From: Siminovitchia thermophila
GTDB taxonomy: Bacteria > Bacillota > Bacilli > Bacillales > Bacillaceae_C
Assembly (NCBI RefSeq): GCF_016909185.1
Contig: NZ_JAFBFH010000003.1
Coordinates: forward strand, 1-64,000
Length of the DNA: 64,000 bases
Direction: 5' to 3'
Under the pieces are notes generated by a model that had not been told where the DNA came from, did not search any database, and saw only the letters and a list, made by a program, of their open reading frames with translations. A program made the translations under genes and the position numbers. Positions 55,253-64,000 of this stretch are shown in pieces; positions within the stretch are counted from its first letter, which is position 1; each line of letters opens with the position of its first letter.

Positions 55253-56308
55253 CTATCTTTGTTCCATCTGCTCACTCAGAATGCCCACAAGATCTTCCAT
55301 TTCGTGTTTCTTCAATCTTCCCATCAATTGGTCAACTGCATCCTTCGGATTGACAGCATTAAACAATACATTGTATAACGCTTCCGTAATTGGCATATTC
55401 GTTTTATATTTTTGTGCAAGCTGATACGCAGCTTTGGTTGTCCGTACACCTTCGACAACCATCCCCATATTTTCCAACACCTCATCCAATTTATGGCCTT
55501 TGCCGAGAAGATTCCCCGCTTTCCAATTGCGGGAATGGACACTGGTACATGTGACAATTAGATCACCGATGCCGGTCAACCCGGAAAATGTTAATGGATT
55601 CGCACCCATTTTCGTTCCCAGCCGGGATATTTCGGCAAGTCCTCTCGTAATGAGTGCCGCTTTGGCATTATCTCCATATCCAAGGCCGTCGGAAATACCG
55701 GCCGCCAGCGCAATAATATTTTTCAGAGCTCCTCCAATTTCCACTCCAATGAGGTCAGGGTTCGTATACACCCGAAAATGTTTGTTCATAAACAAATCTT
55801 GAATTTTTTGGGCGGCCTTCATATTTTTTGAGGAAACCGTCACTGTTGTTGGATGCCGCTCACCTACATCTTCCGCATGGCTCGGTCCTGATAGAACGAC
55901 CAAGTCTTTCAGCAAACGAGACGGAATCTCATCTTCGATCATCTCCGATATTCTTTTATGCGTATCCGGCTCAATTCCTTTGCTTACATGAACAAATGTC
56001 AGCGGTTTGGCAATAATGGCGGCAATATCCTTGGCAATTTCTCTGATCGCCTCGGATGGAACAGCGATAATGACAGTCTCGGCCCCTTCCAGGGCATCTT
56101 CCAAAGAAACATATGCCTGAATATTTTCCGGCAGTTTTACCCCCGGCAAATATTTCGAATTGGTCCGCTGCTCATTGATCTCCTTTTGCTGTTCTTTATT
56201 TCTAAGCCATAATTGTACACGGTGTTCGTTGTCAGCCAATACGAGTGCCAAGGCCGTTCCCCAGCTCCCGGCTCCGATTACCGCGACGGTTTCTTTATCA
56301 TTGTCCAC
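55253..56308 (-). CDS. gpsA: Glycerol-3-phosphate dehydrogenase (NAD(P)+)
   Basis: The 351-residue enzyme makes sn-glycerol-3-phosphate for phospholipids. It has the dinucleotide-binding [10 protein letters not shown] near residue 12, [16 protein letters not shown], the catalytic lysine region [29 protein letters not shown] (for example GALKN) and the later VEGVRTT. The start is the GTG at 56308 with AGGTGA five bases upstream; GTG 56317 is the alternative. It lies 20 bases after der ends and is probably cotranscribed with it. Confidence 0.95.
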   Translation of the reverse strand: MDNDKETVAVIGAGSWGTALALVLADNEHRVQLWLRNKEQQKEINEQRTNSKYLPGVKLPENIQAYVSLEDALEGAETVIIAVPSEAIREIAKDIAAIIAKPLTFVHVSKGIEPDTHKRISEMIEDEIPSRLLKDLVVLSGPSHAEDVGERHPTTVTVSSKNMKAAQKIQDLFMNKHFRVYTNPDLIGVEIGGALKNIIALAAGISDGLGYGDNAKAALITRGLAEISRLGTKMGANPLTFSGLTGIGDLIVTCTSVHSRNWKAGNLLGKGHKLDEVLENMGMVVEGVRTTKAAYQLAQKYKTNMPITEALYNVLFNAVNPKDAVDQLMGRLKKHEMEDLVGILSEQMEQR

Positions 56309-56328
56309 TAGACTCACCTGCTTTGACT

Positions 56329-57639
56329 TTATTTCCTTTTTCGAGCGATAATTTTTAACGGCGTTCCTTCAAATTCGAATGCCTGCCGTATCGTGTTTCG
56401 CAGAAACCTTTCATAAGAAAAGTGCATTAATTCTGGTTCATTTACAAAGACAACAAAGGTTGGCGGCTTGACAGAAACTTGAGTGGCATAGTAAACTTTC
56501 AAGCGTTTTCCCTTATCTGCCGGCGCCGGGTTCATTGCGGCCGCATCCAAAATGACTTCATTTAACACGCTGGATTGGACACGCCTGGCGTGATTTTCAC
56601 TAGCCATTTGAATCGCCGGAAGCAATGTTCCGATTCTTTTCTTTGTTTTGGCGGAAAGAAAAACGATGGGAGCATAATCAAGAAATTGAAACTGGTCTCT
56701 GATTTTCTCTTCAAAATTCCGCATCGTTTTCTCATCTTTTTCAACGGCGTCCCATTTATTGACGACGATAATGATCGCACGTCCAGCCTCATGGGCATAG
56801 CCGGCAATCCGTTTGTCTTGCTCGCGGATTCCTTCTTCCCCATCCAGCACGACGAGGACGACATCAGAACGCTCTATGGCTTTTAACGCTCTTAATACAC
56901 TGTACTTTTCCGTACTTTCATATACTTTTCCTCTTTTGCGCATGCCTGCCGTATCAATGATGACATATTCCTGGCCGTCCACAATGTATGGGGTATCGAC
57001 CGCATCACGCGTTGTGCCGGCAATCGGGCTCACAATGACTCTTTCTTCACCAAGAAGAGCGTTCACGAGAGAAGATTTTCCGACATTGGGTCTTCCGATC
57101 AAACTAAATTTAATGACATCTTCATCATACGGATCTCCGTGATCAGCCGGAAAATGTTTTATCACTTCATCCAGCAAATCTCCCAGTCCCAAACCGTGGG
57201 ACCCCGATATAGGGAAAGGTTCGCCAAAACCAAGGGAGTAAAAATCATAAATTTGCGATCTCATTTCCGGATTATCCACTTTATTGACAGCTAAAACTAC
57301 CGGCTTTTTGGATCTGAATAAAATCTTTGCCACTTCCTCGTCAGCCGACGTAACCCCTTCACGGGAATTGACAATAAAAATAATAACATCAGCCTCTTCT
57401 ATGGCAATCTCTGCCTGCTGGCGGACTTCTTCCAGAAAAGGGGCATCACCTATATCAATGCCACCGGTATCAATTACATGAAAATATGTTGTCAGCCACT
57501 CGCCGGTTCCATATATCCTATCCCTCGTTACACCAGGCTCGTCTTCAACAATTGAAATCCTTTCGCCCACGATCCGGTTGAAGATCGTTGACTTTCCGAC
57601 GTTTGGTCTTCCAACAATAGCTACGGTCGGCATTCCCAT
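56329..57639 (-). CDS. der: Ribosome biogenesis GTPase Der
   Basis: The 436-residue protein has two tandem Era-like GTPase domains, each with a P-loop (GRPNVGKST near residue 10, GRPNVGKSS near 183) and DTGG/DTAG switch motifs and NKVD/NKWD, followed by a KH-like C-terminal domain. Der is essential for 50S ribosomal subunit assembly. I chose the ATG at 57639, giving the same length as B. subtilis EngA, with AAGTGAG eight bases upstream. ATG 57645 and 57633 are alternatives. Confidence 0.96.
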   Translation of the reverse strand: MGMPTVAIVGRPNVGKSTIFNRIVGERISIVEDEPGVTRDRIYGTGEWLTTYFHVIDTGGIDIGDAPFLEEVRQQAEIAIEEADVIIFIVNSREGVTSADEEVAKILFRSKKPVVLAVNKVDNPEMRSQIYDFYSLGFGEPFPISGSHGLGLGDLLDEVIKHFPADHGDPYDEDVIKFSLIGRPNVGKSSLVNALLGEERVIVSPIAGTTRDAVDTPYIVDGQEYVIIDTAGMRKRGKVYESTEKYSVLRALKAIERSDVVLVVLDGEEGIREQDKRIAGYAHEAGRAIIIVVNKWDAVEKDEKTMRNFEEKIRDQFQFLDYAPIVFLSAKTKKRIGTLLPAIQMASENHARRVQSSVLNEVILDAAAMNPAPADKGKRLKVYYATQVSVKPPTFVVFVNEPELMHFSYERFLRNTIRQAFEFEGTPLKIIARKRK

Positions 57640-57744
57640 TCTCATCACTCACTTTAAATAAATATCAGTACAAATTATATTACATCCATACATGGTATCA
57701 CAGCACTTATTTTTATGCCAAAAAGAAACCGGCAGCGGGAAGTG

Positions 57745-58341
57745 TTAGTGCATGACCCTTTGAGTGGCATGCTGTTTCATTATTCGTTTAACAGCAGTTA
57801 ATAGATGAGCAATCAAAAGCAATGTGGCGCTCAGTCCAAAAATATCCAAATATTCCAAGGAGCCGACTGTATATGGCATACTCCACTGTGACAAAAACAC
57901 TCCTAAAAAAATCTCCCCGAGCAAGGTTCCGACAACGATCGCAAAAAATCGGTAAAACAATGAAGCAGGATATAGAATCCATCCGATGATATACAAAGCG
58001 GAAGAAAGAAGGATTCTTTTATCTATGAGAACCCATACGGGATCATATAGTTCAAGTAAATAAGCACCTGCGTAGCCGACCATGATCGTGAGTGCCGAAA
58101 AAATGAAATACATTTTTTGGAGAAAAGACCACTTCGAGATCACCACACAGCTTCCCATCATTAATAAAACGGCGGCTCCGTTCACAGTAACGGATTTTAC
58201 AGAAAACGATATCGATGAAACTACGAGCAATAACAGAGACAAAGCGGCAATCGGCAGCCTTGCCGGATCATCCTTATTTAATAAAAAGGTCGCGACAATC
58301 CATACGCCCCACAAAAAAAATAAAAATATAATTCCTGACAT
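57745..58341 (-). CDS. yphA: YphA family membrane protein
   Basis: The 198-residue protein has six or more membrane helices and a short basic C-terminal tail. It matches YphA by position before der and by length; the function is not established beyond a suggested link to envelope or germination traits. GGGGGTG precedes the ATG at 58341. The isopentenyl diphosphate isomerase gene fni, expected upstream, is absent. Confidence 0.8.
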   Translation of the reverse strand: MSGIIFLFFLWGVWIVATFLLNKDDPARLPIAALSLLLLVVSSISFSVKSVTVNGAAVLLMMGSCVVISKWSFLQKMYFIFSALTIMVGYAGAYLLELYDPVWVLIDKRILLSSALYIIGWILYPASLFYRFFAIVVGTLLGEIFLGVFLSQWSMPYTVGSLEYLDIFGLSATLLLIAHLLTAVKRIMKQHATQRVMH

Positions 58342-58494
58342 GAAAATCACCCCCATTTGTTTCATTATGGGATACAAATGAGGGCTTTAATCAAATTGAT
58401 AGAGCGAAATTTCAAGCAGTGGGCTTTTTAGACAGGACGAAGGCTAGGATCGAAAGCGCCCTGTTGCAAGCTCAAGCAACGCATCCCCGAAGCC

Positions 58495-58575
58495 CGCGCT
58501 TTTTCTTCAGCGTGACGGTGGCGGCCAAGCTTTCCTTGTCCATCGCCGCGCTCGCACTCGTACTTCCCGCAGGTC
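58495..58575 (+). repeat. Degenerate dispersed repeat, second family, copy 2
   Basis: It holds CTTCAGCGTGACGGTGGCGG, AAGCTTTCCTTGTCC and GCTCGCACTCGTACTTCCCG, which correspond to modules at 30568-30695. Similarity is moderate and judged by eye. Confidence 0.4.
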
Positions 58576-58706
58576 GCTTTAGGATGCGTTCATGAATCAA
58601 GGTCGAAGCTTTTTACGTGTCTTGGCGACCCGCCCCGCATCAATCAGGCGATTGAAGCAGGGAGCTTGCTGCCGGTTTACGCGCGATAAAGTTTTCCTTA
58701 TAGAAC

Positions 58707-58732
58707 AACCTTCCGTTCTTCAACGGAAGGTT
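58707..58732 (-). terminator. Terminator of ypfD
   Basis: AACCTTCCGTT and AACGGAAGGTT form a perfect 11-bp stem with a 4-base loop eight bases past the ypfD stop. The minus-strand tail is only moderately T-rich (GTTCTAT). Confidence 0.75.
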
Positions 58733-58739
58733 TGCAGAC

Positions 58740-59882
58740 TTATTCGTTATTAAAATCTTTTAGCTTGTCGCCAATCATGTCACTAAGCTGGAATCCCTTT
58801 GTCTCTTCAACCGGTTCGTAATTGTTATCCCGGCTGTAATCTTGTTCTTCCAATTCCTTCATGCTTAAAGACATTCTTTGTTCTTCTTCGTTCGTGTCAA
58901 GAACTTTTACTTGTACGGTTTGCCCTTCTTGAAGAACTTCATGCGGCGTACCGATATGCTTATGGGAAATTTGGGAGATATGGACAAGTCCTTCTACTCC
59001 CGGGAAGACTTCAACGAAGGCGCCAAATGATACGAGACGTTTGACTGTTCCTTCGAGAACTGTTCCCCTGGGAGCCTTCTCCGCTATATTTGTCCAAGGT
59101 CCAGGCAAAGTTTCCTTGATGGACAGAGAAATTCTCTCGTTTTCCTTATCTACCGACAATACTTTTACTTGTACTTTCTCGCCTTCCGTTACGACGTCCG
59201 AAGGTTTTTCAACATGATGGTGGGCCAGCTGGGAAATATGCACCAATCCGTCCACCCCGCCGATATCGACAAATGCGCCAAAATCGGTTATGCGTTGAAC
59301 TGTTCCCTCAAGCACTTGTCCAACTTCAAGATTTTCCAGCAATTGTTTCTTTTCCCGTTTCTTTTCTTCTTCAACAACTGCGCGATGGGAAAGAATGAGG
59401 CGGTTTTTTTCTTTATCCAGTTCCACAATCTTAAACGAAAGAGTTTTTCCTTGATATCCGCTGAAATCTTCTACATAATAATCTTCAACCAAAGAAGCTG
59501 GTACAAAGCCGCGAACACCCAGATCAACCACGAGGCCGCCCTTAACCACTTCGTTTACTTCTGCATCGAATATTTCATTATTTTCAAAGCGTCTTTCCAA
59601 TGTTTCCCACGCATTTTCAGCATCAACCTTACGCTTTGAAAGAATGAGTAAGTTCTCTTCTACTTTCGTAACGATTAAGTCAAGGACATCTCCCTCAGAT
59701 ATTACATCAGATGCTTTTTCAACATGGAGACTGGAAAGTTCACTAATCGGGATAATTCCATTTACTTTGCTGTTTTCAATGTCCACAAGAACTTGCTTTT
59801 CTTCAATTTTGGTAACTGTTCCTTTTAACTTGTCACCTTCGTTAAATGTTACCTCTTCAATATTGTTCATATCCTCTGACAC
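58740..59882 (-). CDS. ypfD: S1 RNA-binding domain protein (ribosomal protein S1 homologue)
   Basis: The 380-residue protein has four S1 domains (roughly 15-85, 100-170, 190-260 and 275-345); the third and fourth carry the DGLVHISQ and EGLVHISQ signatures. It corresponds to B. subtilis YpfD, which has fewer domains than E. coli S1 and is not essential. The GTG at 59882 was chosen for GGAGGAG upstream and a family-like N terminus (SEDMNNIE). It ends in FQLSDMIGDKL, a conserved tail. Confidence 0.93.
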   Translation of the reverse strand: MSEDMNNIEEVTFNEGDKLKGTVTKIEEKQVLVDIENSKVNGIIPISELSSLHVEKASDVISEGDVLDLIVTKVEENLLILSKRKVDAENAWETLERRFENNEIFDAEVNEVVKGGLVVDLGVRGFVPASLVEDYYVEDFSGYQGKTLSFKIVELDKEKNRLILSHRAVVEEEKKREKKQLLENLEVGQVLEGTVQRITDFGAFVDIGGVDGLVHISQLAHHHVEKPSDVVTEGEKVQVKVLSVDKENERISLSIKETLPGPWTNIAEKAPRGTVLEGTVKRLVSFGAFVEVFPGVEGLVHISQISHKHIGTPHEVLQEGQTVQVKVLDTNEEEQRMSLSMKELEEQDYSRDNNYEPVEETKGFQLSDMIGDKLKDFNNE

Positions 59883-60023
59883 TTTTACTCCTCCTATCCG
59901 GCTTAAAGATGCGCATGAATGGATTCCATTTAGCAAAAAAGAAGAACACCAATCCGCACATTTCTTTAAAATCGTCTTGATATTAACTTCTTACAAATAA
60001 GAATCTTTGTCAAGCAATACACG

Positions 60024-60608
60024 TCAGCCTTTGTTGTCATTGATTAATTTTTTTATGTGAGACATAATGACTTCTGTCGCCTCTTCGGCAGAACGCTTTT
60101 CCCTTCTTATTTCTTCAAAGTCGATGGGCGGCCCATAAACGACCGTAATTTTTCCGAAAGGTTTATACGGTCCGATAATCGCACAAGGCAAAACAGCTGC
60201 CTCAGATCTTAAAGCAAAAAAACCGGCTCCGGCAAGCCCCTTGCCGACTTCCCCTGTTTTGCTGCGGGTTCCTTCCGGAAACAGCCCGATGACATGCCCC
60301 TCTTTTAAGACTTTCAGCCCCGTTCTCAAAGCACCTCTGTCACTCATGCCCCTTTTTACCGGAAACGCCCTCACATGAGGCAATACCCACTTTAAAACCG
60401 GGGCTTTGAACAACTCTTCTTTCGCCATAAAAGATACTGGGCGCGGGCAAGTTATCCCAACCATCGGGGGATCGAGGTTAGATATATGGTTGGAGCAAAG
60501 GAGCACCCCGCCTGACTTTGGAAAATGTTCAATTCCTTTTATTTCCACCCGGTATAAAACCTTCAAAATGCCTTTGACGACTGTTCTTGCAAATATATAA
60601 AATTTCAA
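60024..60608 (-). CDS. plsC: 1-acylglycerol-3-phosphate acyltransferase (PlsC family)
   Basis: The 194-residue protein has the acyltransferase motifs NHISNLD (the HxxxxD catalytic pair) near residue 40, the FPV-KRG segment, and FPEGTRS near 110. It makes phosphatidic acid. The start is a TTG at 60608 whose first bases overlap the cmk stop codon (TTGA), with AAAGGAT upstream, so it is translationally coupled to cmk. This cmk-plsC-ypfD arrangement occurs in many bacilli although B. subtilis has its plsC elsewhere. Confidence 0.93.
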   Translation of the reverse strand: MKFYIFARTVVKGILKVLYRVEIKGIEHFPKSGGVLLCSNHISNLDPPMVGITCPRPVSFMAKEELFKAPVLKWVLPHVRAFPVKRGMSDRGALRTGLKVLKEGHVIGLFPEGTRSKTGEVGKGLAGAGFFALRSEAAVLPCAIIGPYKPFGKITVVYGPPIDFEEIRREKRSAEEATEVIMSHIKKLINDNKG

Positions 60609-61285
60609 GACACTTCGATCCTTTCATTTGCCAAATGTATGATTTTGGAAACGACCTCATCCACGGAGAGGAATGAAGTGTCTATTTCGATCGCGTCTTC
60701 CGCTTTTCTGAGCGGCGATATTTTACGCTCCGTATCCTGTTTGTCCCGAGCCAGGATGTTTGTTTTGATTTTGGCAAGATCGGAAGGATATCCTTTTTCC
60801 ATATTTTCTTTATGGCGTCTTTCAGCTCTAATATCCGCACTCGCCAATAAGAAAATTTTCAATTCTGCATGGGGCAGTACATTGGTCCCGATATCTCTGC
60901 CATCCATTACAACGCCGCCGGCATTGCCCAAGGCTTTTTGACGGGCAACCATTTCATCGCGAATCAACTTATGGGCAGCAACAATAGACACATTATTCGT
61001 TACATCTGGCTCGCGTATTTCTTTCGTAACATCCTTCCCGTCAAGAAGCACTATCTGCTTTTGGCCGTCATGTTTCAATTCAATCGTTGTTTCTTTTAGA
61101 ACACGTATCAAATCTTCTTCGCTGCGTATATTTATATGTTCCTTTATTGCCTTATATGTAAACGCCCTGTACATAGCACCGGTGTCAATATAGATGTAAG
61201 AAAGCCGATCCGCAACAATTTTGGCCACGGTGCTTTTCCCGGCTCCGGCTGGGCCGTCTATGGCAATGCTTATTTTTTTTGTCAA
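60605..61285 (-). CDS. cmk: Cytidylate kinase
   Basis: The 226-residue enzyme phosphorylates CMP and dCMP. It has the P-loop GPAGAGKST near residue 11, IDTGAMYRA, the GRDIGT motif and the SADIRAERR lid segment. I chose the TTG at 61285, with AGCAGG eight bases upstream and an N terminus that aligns with B. subtilis Cmk; a GTG at 61294 is also open. It overlaps plsC by four bases. Confidence 0.95.
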   Translation of the reverse strand: MTKKISIAIDGPAGAGKSTVAKIVADRLSYIYIDTGAMYRAFTYKAIKEHINIRSEEDLIRVLKETTIELKHDGQKQIVLLDGKDVTKEIREPDVTNNVSIVAAHKLIRDEMVARQKALGNAGGVVMDGRDIGTNVLPHAELKIFLLASADIRAERRHKENMEKGYPSDLAKIKTNILARDKQDTERKISPLRKAEDAIEIDTSFLSVDEVVSKIIHLANERIEVS

Positions 61286-61382
61286 CCTGTTCACCTGCTT
61301 ACCTGTTTATGGACATGTTTTATTTTACCATATTCTGTACACGTCGATCATAAACAAATATTAAAAAATCTCGAAAAGCTGT

Positions 61383-61550
61383 TCATAAATCGAGGGGTGC
61401 TTCATTTATTTCGGAAGAAACCCCCTCATATAAAAATACTTTGTTTAAATTTAAAAGATAAGTAGACGGTTGAAAAAAACCTTGAACAAGGATGAGAATA
61501 ATGAGGTGAACAATAATCAACTTGCAAAGCAGCCGTTCAAAAATAGACAT
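61383..61550 (-). CDS. ypfB: Small membrane protein YpfB-like (DUF5359)
   Basis: A 55-residue frame on the minus strand starts at ATG 61550 with AGGAGGGAG upstream and ends in TGA at 61383. It has one membrane helix near the N terminus (LIIVHLIILILVQGFF) and a short outer tail with YEGV, which is also seen in Bacillus YpfB-type proteins. The position between ypfA and cmk matches B. subtilis ypfB. It is short enough to be missed by length-filtered gene calling. Function is unknown. Confidence 0.75.
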   Translation of the reverse strand: MSIFERLLCKLIIVHLIILILVQGFFQPSTYLLNLNKVFLYEGVSSEINEAPLDL

Positions 61551-61607
61551 AGGCTCCCTCCTTTTTCTATAGTATGCAATAAATGAGGGAGCATTATTCG
61601 GTGAAAC

Positions 61608-62261
61608 TTAGTGTAAGAATCCTTTTTTTCGGTGAGCAAGCTGCTTTTCAAAACAGAATTTCGTCAACACTTGTTGGTCATTTCGGTCGGGATTCATATA
61701 CTTTACGGAAACATACTCCGTTTCTTTTCTCGTAAATGTTCGGATGACGATACATTGAAAAGTCATTGTATACATTTTCCCGGATTTCATTTTAATGGTA
61801 AATTCTACGGTGCCATGTTCTCCTTTTTGCAATTGCACGCCATCGGGAAGAATGGCGGCACAACCTCCCGCACTGATATTGTCAGTGACGGTCACAAATT
61901 CGATAGCCTTTCCCGGGAAGCGAAAGGTGATGTCAACTGCTGTTTCCACCCTGACGTATTCCCGCCTCTGTATTCTTTTTATATGGTGATCTCCAGGAAG
62001 CGGGAGCTCAACCAACGGAACAGTATCTTTCACAGTTCGGCTTACCTTCGTATGAAAACAATAACTTGCGGAGTTTTCATCTGTAAAAAAAACAGTCAAC
62101 TCGGTATCAGGAGGTATAAAGGCCACTCTTTTTGTTTCCTTGTTAATCGGGTAATAGATATAGAAATGAGTATCATTCAGGTCAGCGACTTTCCCTTTGT
62201 AATGTTTCACCATCCCATCTTGATTCATTTCCAGCGTTAAATCCAAACCTATATACAGCAT
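61608..62261 (-). CDS. ypfA: PilZ-domain cyclic-di-GMP receptor YpfA (MotI/DgrA)
   Basis: The 217-residue protein has an N-terminal YcgR-like domain and a C-terminal PilZ domain with the c-di-GMP motifs RRxxxR (QRREYVRVE) near residue 100 and DNISAGG near 135. In B. subtilis YpfA (MotI/DgrA) binds c-di-GMP and acts on the flagellar motor as a clutch. The ATG at 62261 gives an N terminus like that of YpfA; AGGAAG lies ten bases upstream. Because the binding residues are intact, c-di-GMP binding is likely. Confidence 0.9.
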   Translation of the reverse strand: MLYIGLDLTLEMNQDGMVKHYKGKVADLNDTHFYIYYPINKETKRVAFIPPDTELTVFFTDENSASYCFHTKVSRTVKDTVPLVELPLPGDHHIKRIQRREYVRVETAVDITFRFPGKAIEFVTVTDNISAGGCAAILPDGVQLQKGEHGTVEFTIKMKSGKMYTMTFQCIVIRTFTRKETEYVSVKYMNPDRNDQQVLTKFCFEKQLAHRKKGFLH

Positions 62262-62343
62262 GGGCAAGCACTTCCTACTCATTCTTGTTACATCTATTAT
62301 GTCATGAAAAAACAACATTTTCCAGATTATTTCTGAATAGGGA

Positions 62344-62371
62344 TAAAAGAAAGCAGCCGCTAGTGGGCTGC
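62344..62371 (-). terminator. Terminator of sleB-ypeB
   Basis: GCAGCC and GGCTGC pair around a 7-base loop immediately after the ypeB stop; the minus-strand tail is TTTCTTTTATCC. Confidence 0.85.
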
Positions 62372-63721
62372 TTAAATCACGTCTTCGTATATGGGTTCGG
62401 CATTTTGCATTTTTTCCACTTTTTCTTCATAGCCATTCTCAGCATTGATATATATTCGATACGTATCATTGTCCATTGTGCCAATTACTTCGTAGCAAAG
62501 CACTTCATCCCCAAGGTCGTTCGTAATGACGGCAAGCCCGTCCTCCATGACCTTGACATTGGAATTTAGATTACCGCGAGCCTCTTCTTTCGTTATTTTC
62601 GGGGAAGGCAGATCCCGCTCGCGATTGCTTTGCAAGTAATCACTGCCTGTAAATCCGACAATTTGTCCATTATCAAGCGCCACCTTGATTTTAATGGATT
62701 CCGGATAAATTCGGACATCGTCCTGCATGGTGACATATGTCAACAAGCCTGTCGAATCGTACTGGACACTTTCCGCTAATTGTAATTTTTTATAACCATG
62801 CTTTTGTAAAAATTGTTCCGCTTTTTTCGCGGCCTCGTTTAAACTGATTTTTTGGTCCTTTACTTCACGGTTATCCATAAAATATATGGGGTAACCTCCG
62901 GTTTTTGTAATATCCATGGCAGCCTCATGTCCTTTGCCGTTTTTCAGTACGACATTATAGAATCCATATGCGGACCCCTTTCCGTTTTCAGTGACACGGA
63001 CATCTTTCGGTTTTTGTATCCCGCTATATTTTTGAGCGAGTTTTATCGCTTCATTTTTGGAGATTTTTTTCCCTTTTAAGTGATCAAAATTTTCGTCCCG
63101 CTGTTGAAAGCTGACGATTGACGAGTTTTGTAAATTTTCTTCATCATAACCGGTTGCCTTTTTCTCTACTGTCTTAAAACCATCGATGATCGTATTATCA
63201 GCATTTTCTTTTCCTGAGGCCATTGCCGATTCGACATCCATCCACCGTAAATTTTCTTTGAGGACAAGATTCTGTACTTTTCTTAACTCATTCCTGATTT
63301 CACCGCTTTGGTTATATAAGCTCTTTAATGTTTTTTGCTCTTTTGCAGAAAGCGGTTCATCGTCCAAGTTTCGAACTGCCGTTTTATAACTGAAATCACC
63401 GATATTTGACAAAAATTGTTCTGTCTTATTGAAAGGAAGCAGCGTCAATGGCAATTGTCCCACCTGCCCGCGGGCATCGGAAGTAATCCTCCACACATCG
63501 GCCAAAGCGGGCGACAGTGACCTGCTTGAGTTCATAGCGAGTGTGCTGCCAATTTTATCGTGCAATAAGTCCATTTGGTATGTTAAATCGTGAAATGCTC
63601 TTTGATAGTTGTTTTCGGCATTGATCAAAATCGCGTTTTTTTCCTGGTGTTCTTGATAGCCCCACGCCCCTGCCCCGACAACTGCAACGGCAAGAACAAC
63701 CAATAATATGTTTCTAAGCAA
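62372..63721 (-). CDS. ypeB: Germination protein YpeB
   Basis: The 449-residue protein has an N-terminal membrane helix (about residues 4-24), a conserved helical domain (NNYQRAFHDLTYQ, SPALADVWRIT, LPLTLLPFNKTE) and C-terminal PepSY repeats. YpeB is needed to localise and protect SleB in dormant spores, and SleB is encoded just upstream. The start was moved to the TTG at 63721, six to eight bases after GGAGGTG, where the N terminus aligns with the family. A GTG at 63730 overlaps the ribosome binding site. Confidence 0.94.
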   Translation of the reverse strand: MLRNILLVVLAVAVVGAGAWGYQEHQEKNAILINAENNYQRAFHDLTYQMDLLHDKIGSTLAMNSSRSLSPALADVWRITSDARGQVGQLPLTLLPFNKTEQFLSNIGDFSYKTAVRNLDDEPLSAKEQKTLKSLYNQSGEIRNELRKVQNLVLKENLRWMDVESAMASGKENADNTIIDGFKTVEKKATGYDEENLQNSSIVSFQQRDENFDHLKGKKISKNEAIKLAQKYSGIQKPKDVRVTENGKGSAYGFYNVVLKNGKGHEAAMDITKTGGYPIYFMDNREVKDQKISLNEAAKKAEQFLQKHGYKKLQLAESVQYDSTGLLTYVTMQDDVRIYPESIKIKVALDNGQIVGFTGSDYLQSNRERDLPSPKITKEEARGNLNSNVKVMEDGLAVITNDLGDEVLCYEVIGTMDNDTYRIYINAENGYEEKVEKMQNAEPIYEDVI

Positions 63722-63736
63722 TGATGGCACCTCCAG

Positions 63737-64000
63737 TCATTTACAAAAGATGTGTTTCCCGATTCGCTTAATTTGCGGTCTTGTCCAAATCCAGGCGCTT
63801 GTTGCGGTGTCTGGATTGAAATAATATAGGGCGCTGGTTGATGGGTCCCACCCATTAATGGCATCCAAAACCGCTCGTTTTGATGTTTCATTCGGCGTTA
63901 GCCATATTTGTCCGTCAGCTACCGCGGTAAAGGCTCTCGGTTCAAAAATCACTCCCGAGACTGTGTTTGGAAATAGCGGACTGTTTACCCGATTTAATAT
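63737..64000 (-). CDS. sleB: Spore cortex-lytic enzyme SleB, C-terminal part
   Basis: Only the last 87 residues are in the window; the frame is open to position 64000 and continues beyond it. The visible part (for example NSPLFPNTVSGVIFEP, LTPNETSKRAVLDAINGWDPS and the terminal IGKHIFCK) matches the hydrolase-2 (SleB/CwlJ) catalytic domain. SleB is a lytic transglycosylase that degrades spore cortex at germination. It lies 15 bases upstream of ypeB, forming the conserved sleB-ypeB operon. An internal methionine-like start at 63952 should not be taken as the gene start. Confidence 0.93.
   Translation of the reverse strand: MLNRVNSPLFPNTVSGVIFEPRAFTAVADGQIWLTPNETSKRAVLDAINGWDPSTSALYYFNPDTATSAWIWTRPQIKRIGKHIFCK

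Larger units (their letters stand above)
58342..58739. other. Gene-free region with a degenerate repeat module
   Basis: No coding frame is convincing in these 398 bases between ypfD and yphA. The stretch 58495-58575 shares modules with 30568-30695. The ypfD terminator is at 58707-58732. In B. subtilis fni occupies this place. Confidence 0.5.

Overview
This window is chromosomal DNA from an endospore-forming member of the Bacillaceae. The evidence is a set of spore genes (spoIVA, ypeB, sleB, cotD, yppG, ypjB and a BclA-like collagen protein), a class B RNase P RNA, and long runs of genes in the same order that I recall for Bacillus subtilis between sleB and dynA. Base composition is moderate and even, and I saw no rRNA, tRNA, complete insertion sequence, prophage or CRISPR array. 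I do not name a species.

Layout. 1-0.6 kb: the 3' end of a collagen-like surface gene. 1.2-7.3 kb (minus): sulfurtransferase, the double dynamin DynA, and the alkylpyrone genes bpsB and bpsA. 7.5-12.5 kb (minus): a compact aromatic operon (EPSP synthase, tyrA, hisC, chorismate synthase) behind a T-box leader, divergent from a chorismate mutase/DAHP synthase fusion at 12.8 kb (plus). 14.5-21.2 kb: carboxypeptidase M32, RNase P RNA, gpsB, cotD, a small heat shock protein, yppG/F/E and recU. 21.3-30.3 kb: ponA (plus), then nth, dnaD, aspB, ypmB and dinG (minus). 30.8-38 kb (minus): panC-panB with a candidate pan RNA leader, then birA, cca, bshA, bshB1, dapB and ypjD. 38.2-46.7 kb: ypjC (plus), a zinc membrane protease, ypjB, ypjA, the cytochrome bc operon qcrABC, ypiF, ypiB and ypiA. 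46.8-52.2 kb (minus): aroB, ndk, hepT, menG, hepS, mtrB (TRAP), folE and hbs. 52.4-64 kb (minus): spoIVA, yphF, yphE, gpsA, der, yphA, the S1 protein ypfD, plsC, cmk, ypfB, ypfA, ypeB and a partial sleB.

How the genes work together. Shikimate and aromatic amino acid genes occur in three blocks (7.5-12.2, 12.8-13.9 and 46.8-47.8 kb). Menaquinone supply (hepS-menG-hepT) and its use (qcrABC) are both present. Bacillithiol synthesis (bshA, bshB1), pantothenate synthesis (panBC), lysine/peptidoglycan precursor synthesis (dapB), cell-wall growth (ponA, gpsB) and DNA replication/repair (dnaD, nth, recU, dinG) fill most of the rest.

Most notable observations. (1) A roughly 148-bp structured repeat occurs four times between genes. 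(2) The aromatic operon is detached from the trp genes and carries a T-box whose features point to tRNA-Tyr, while the TRAP gene mtrB is kept elsewhere in the window. (3) A candidate pan RNA precedes a panBC operon without panD. (4) Several genes I would expect from B. subtilis gene order (asnS, mgsA, fni, ypoC, panD, trp operon, cheR, aroH) are missing at their usual positions. Many genes use TTG or GTG starts, and I moved start codons where a ribosome binding site and family alignment agreed. Comparisons with B. subtilis are from memory, not from a search. I did not find a clear new multi-gene defence or mobile system here.
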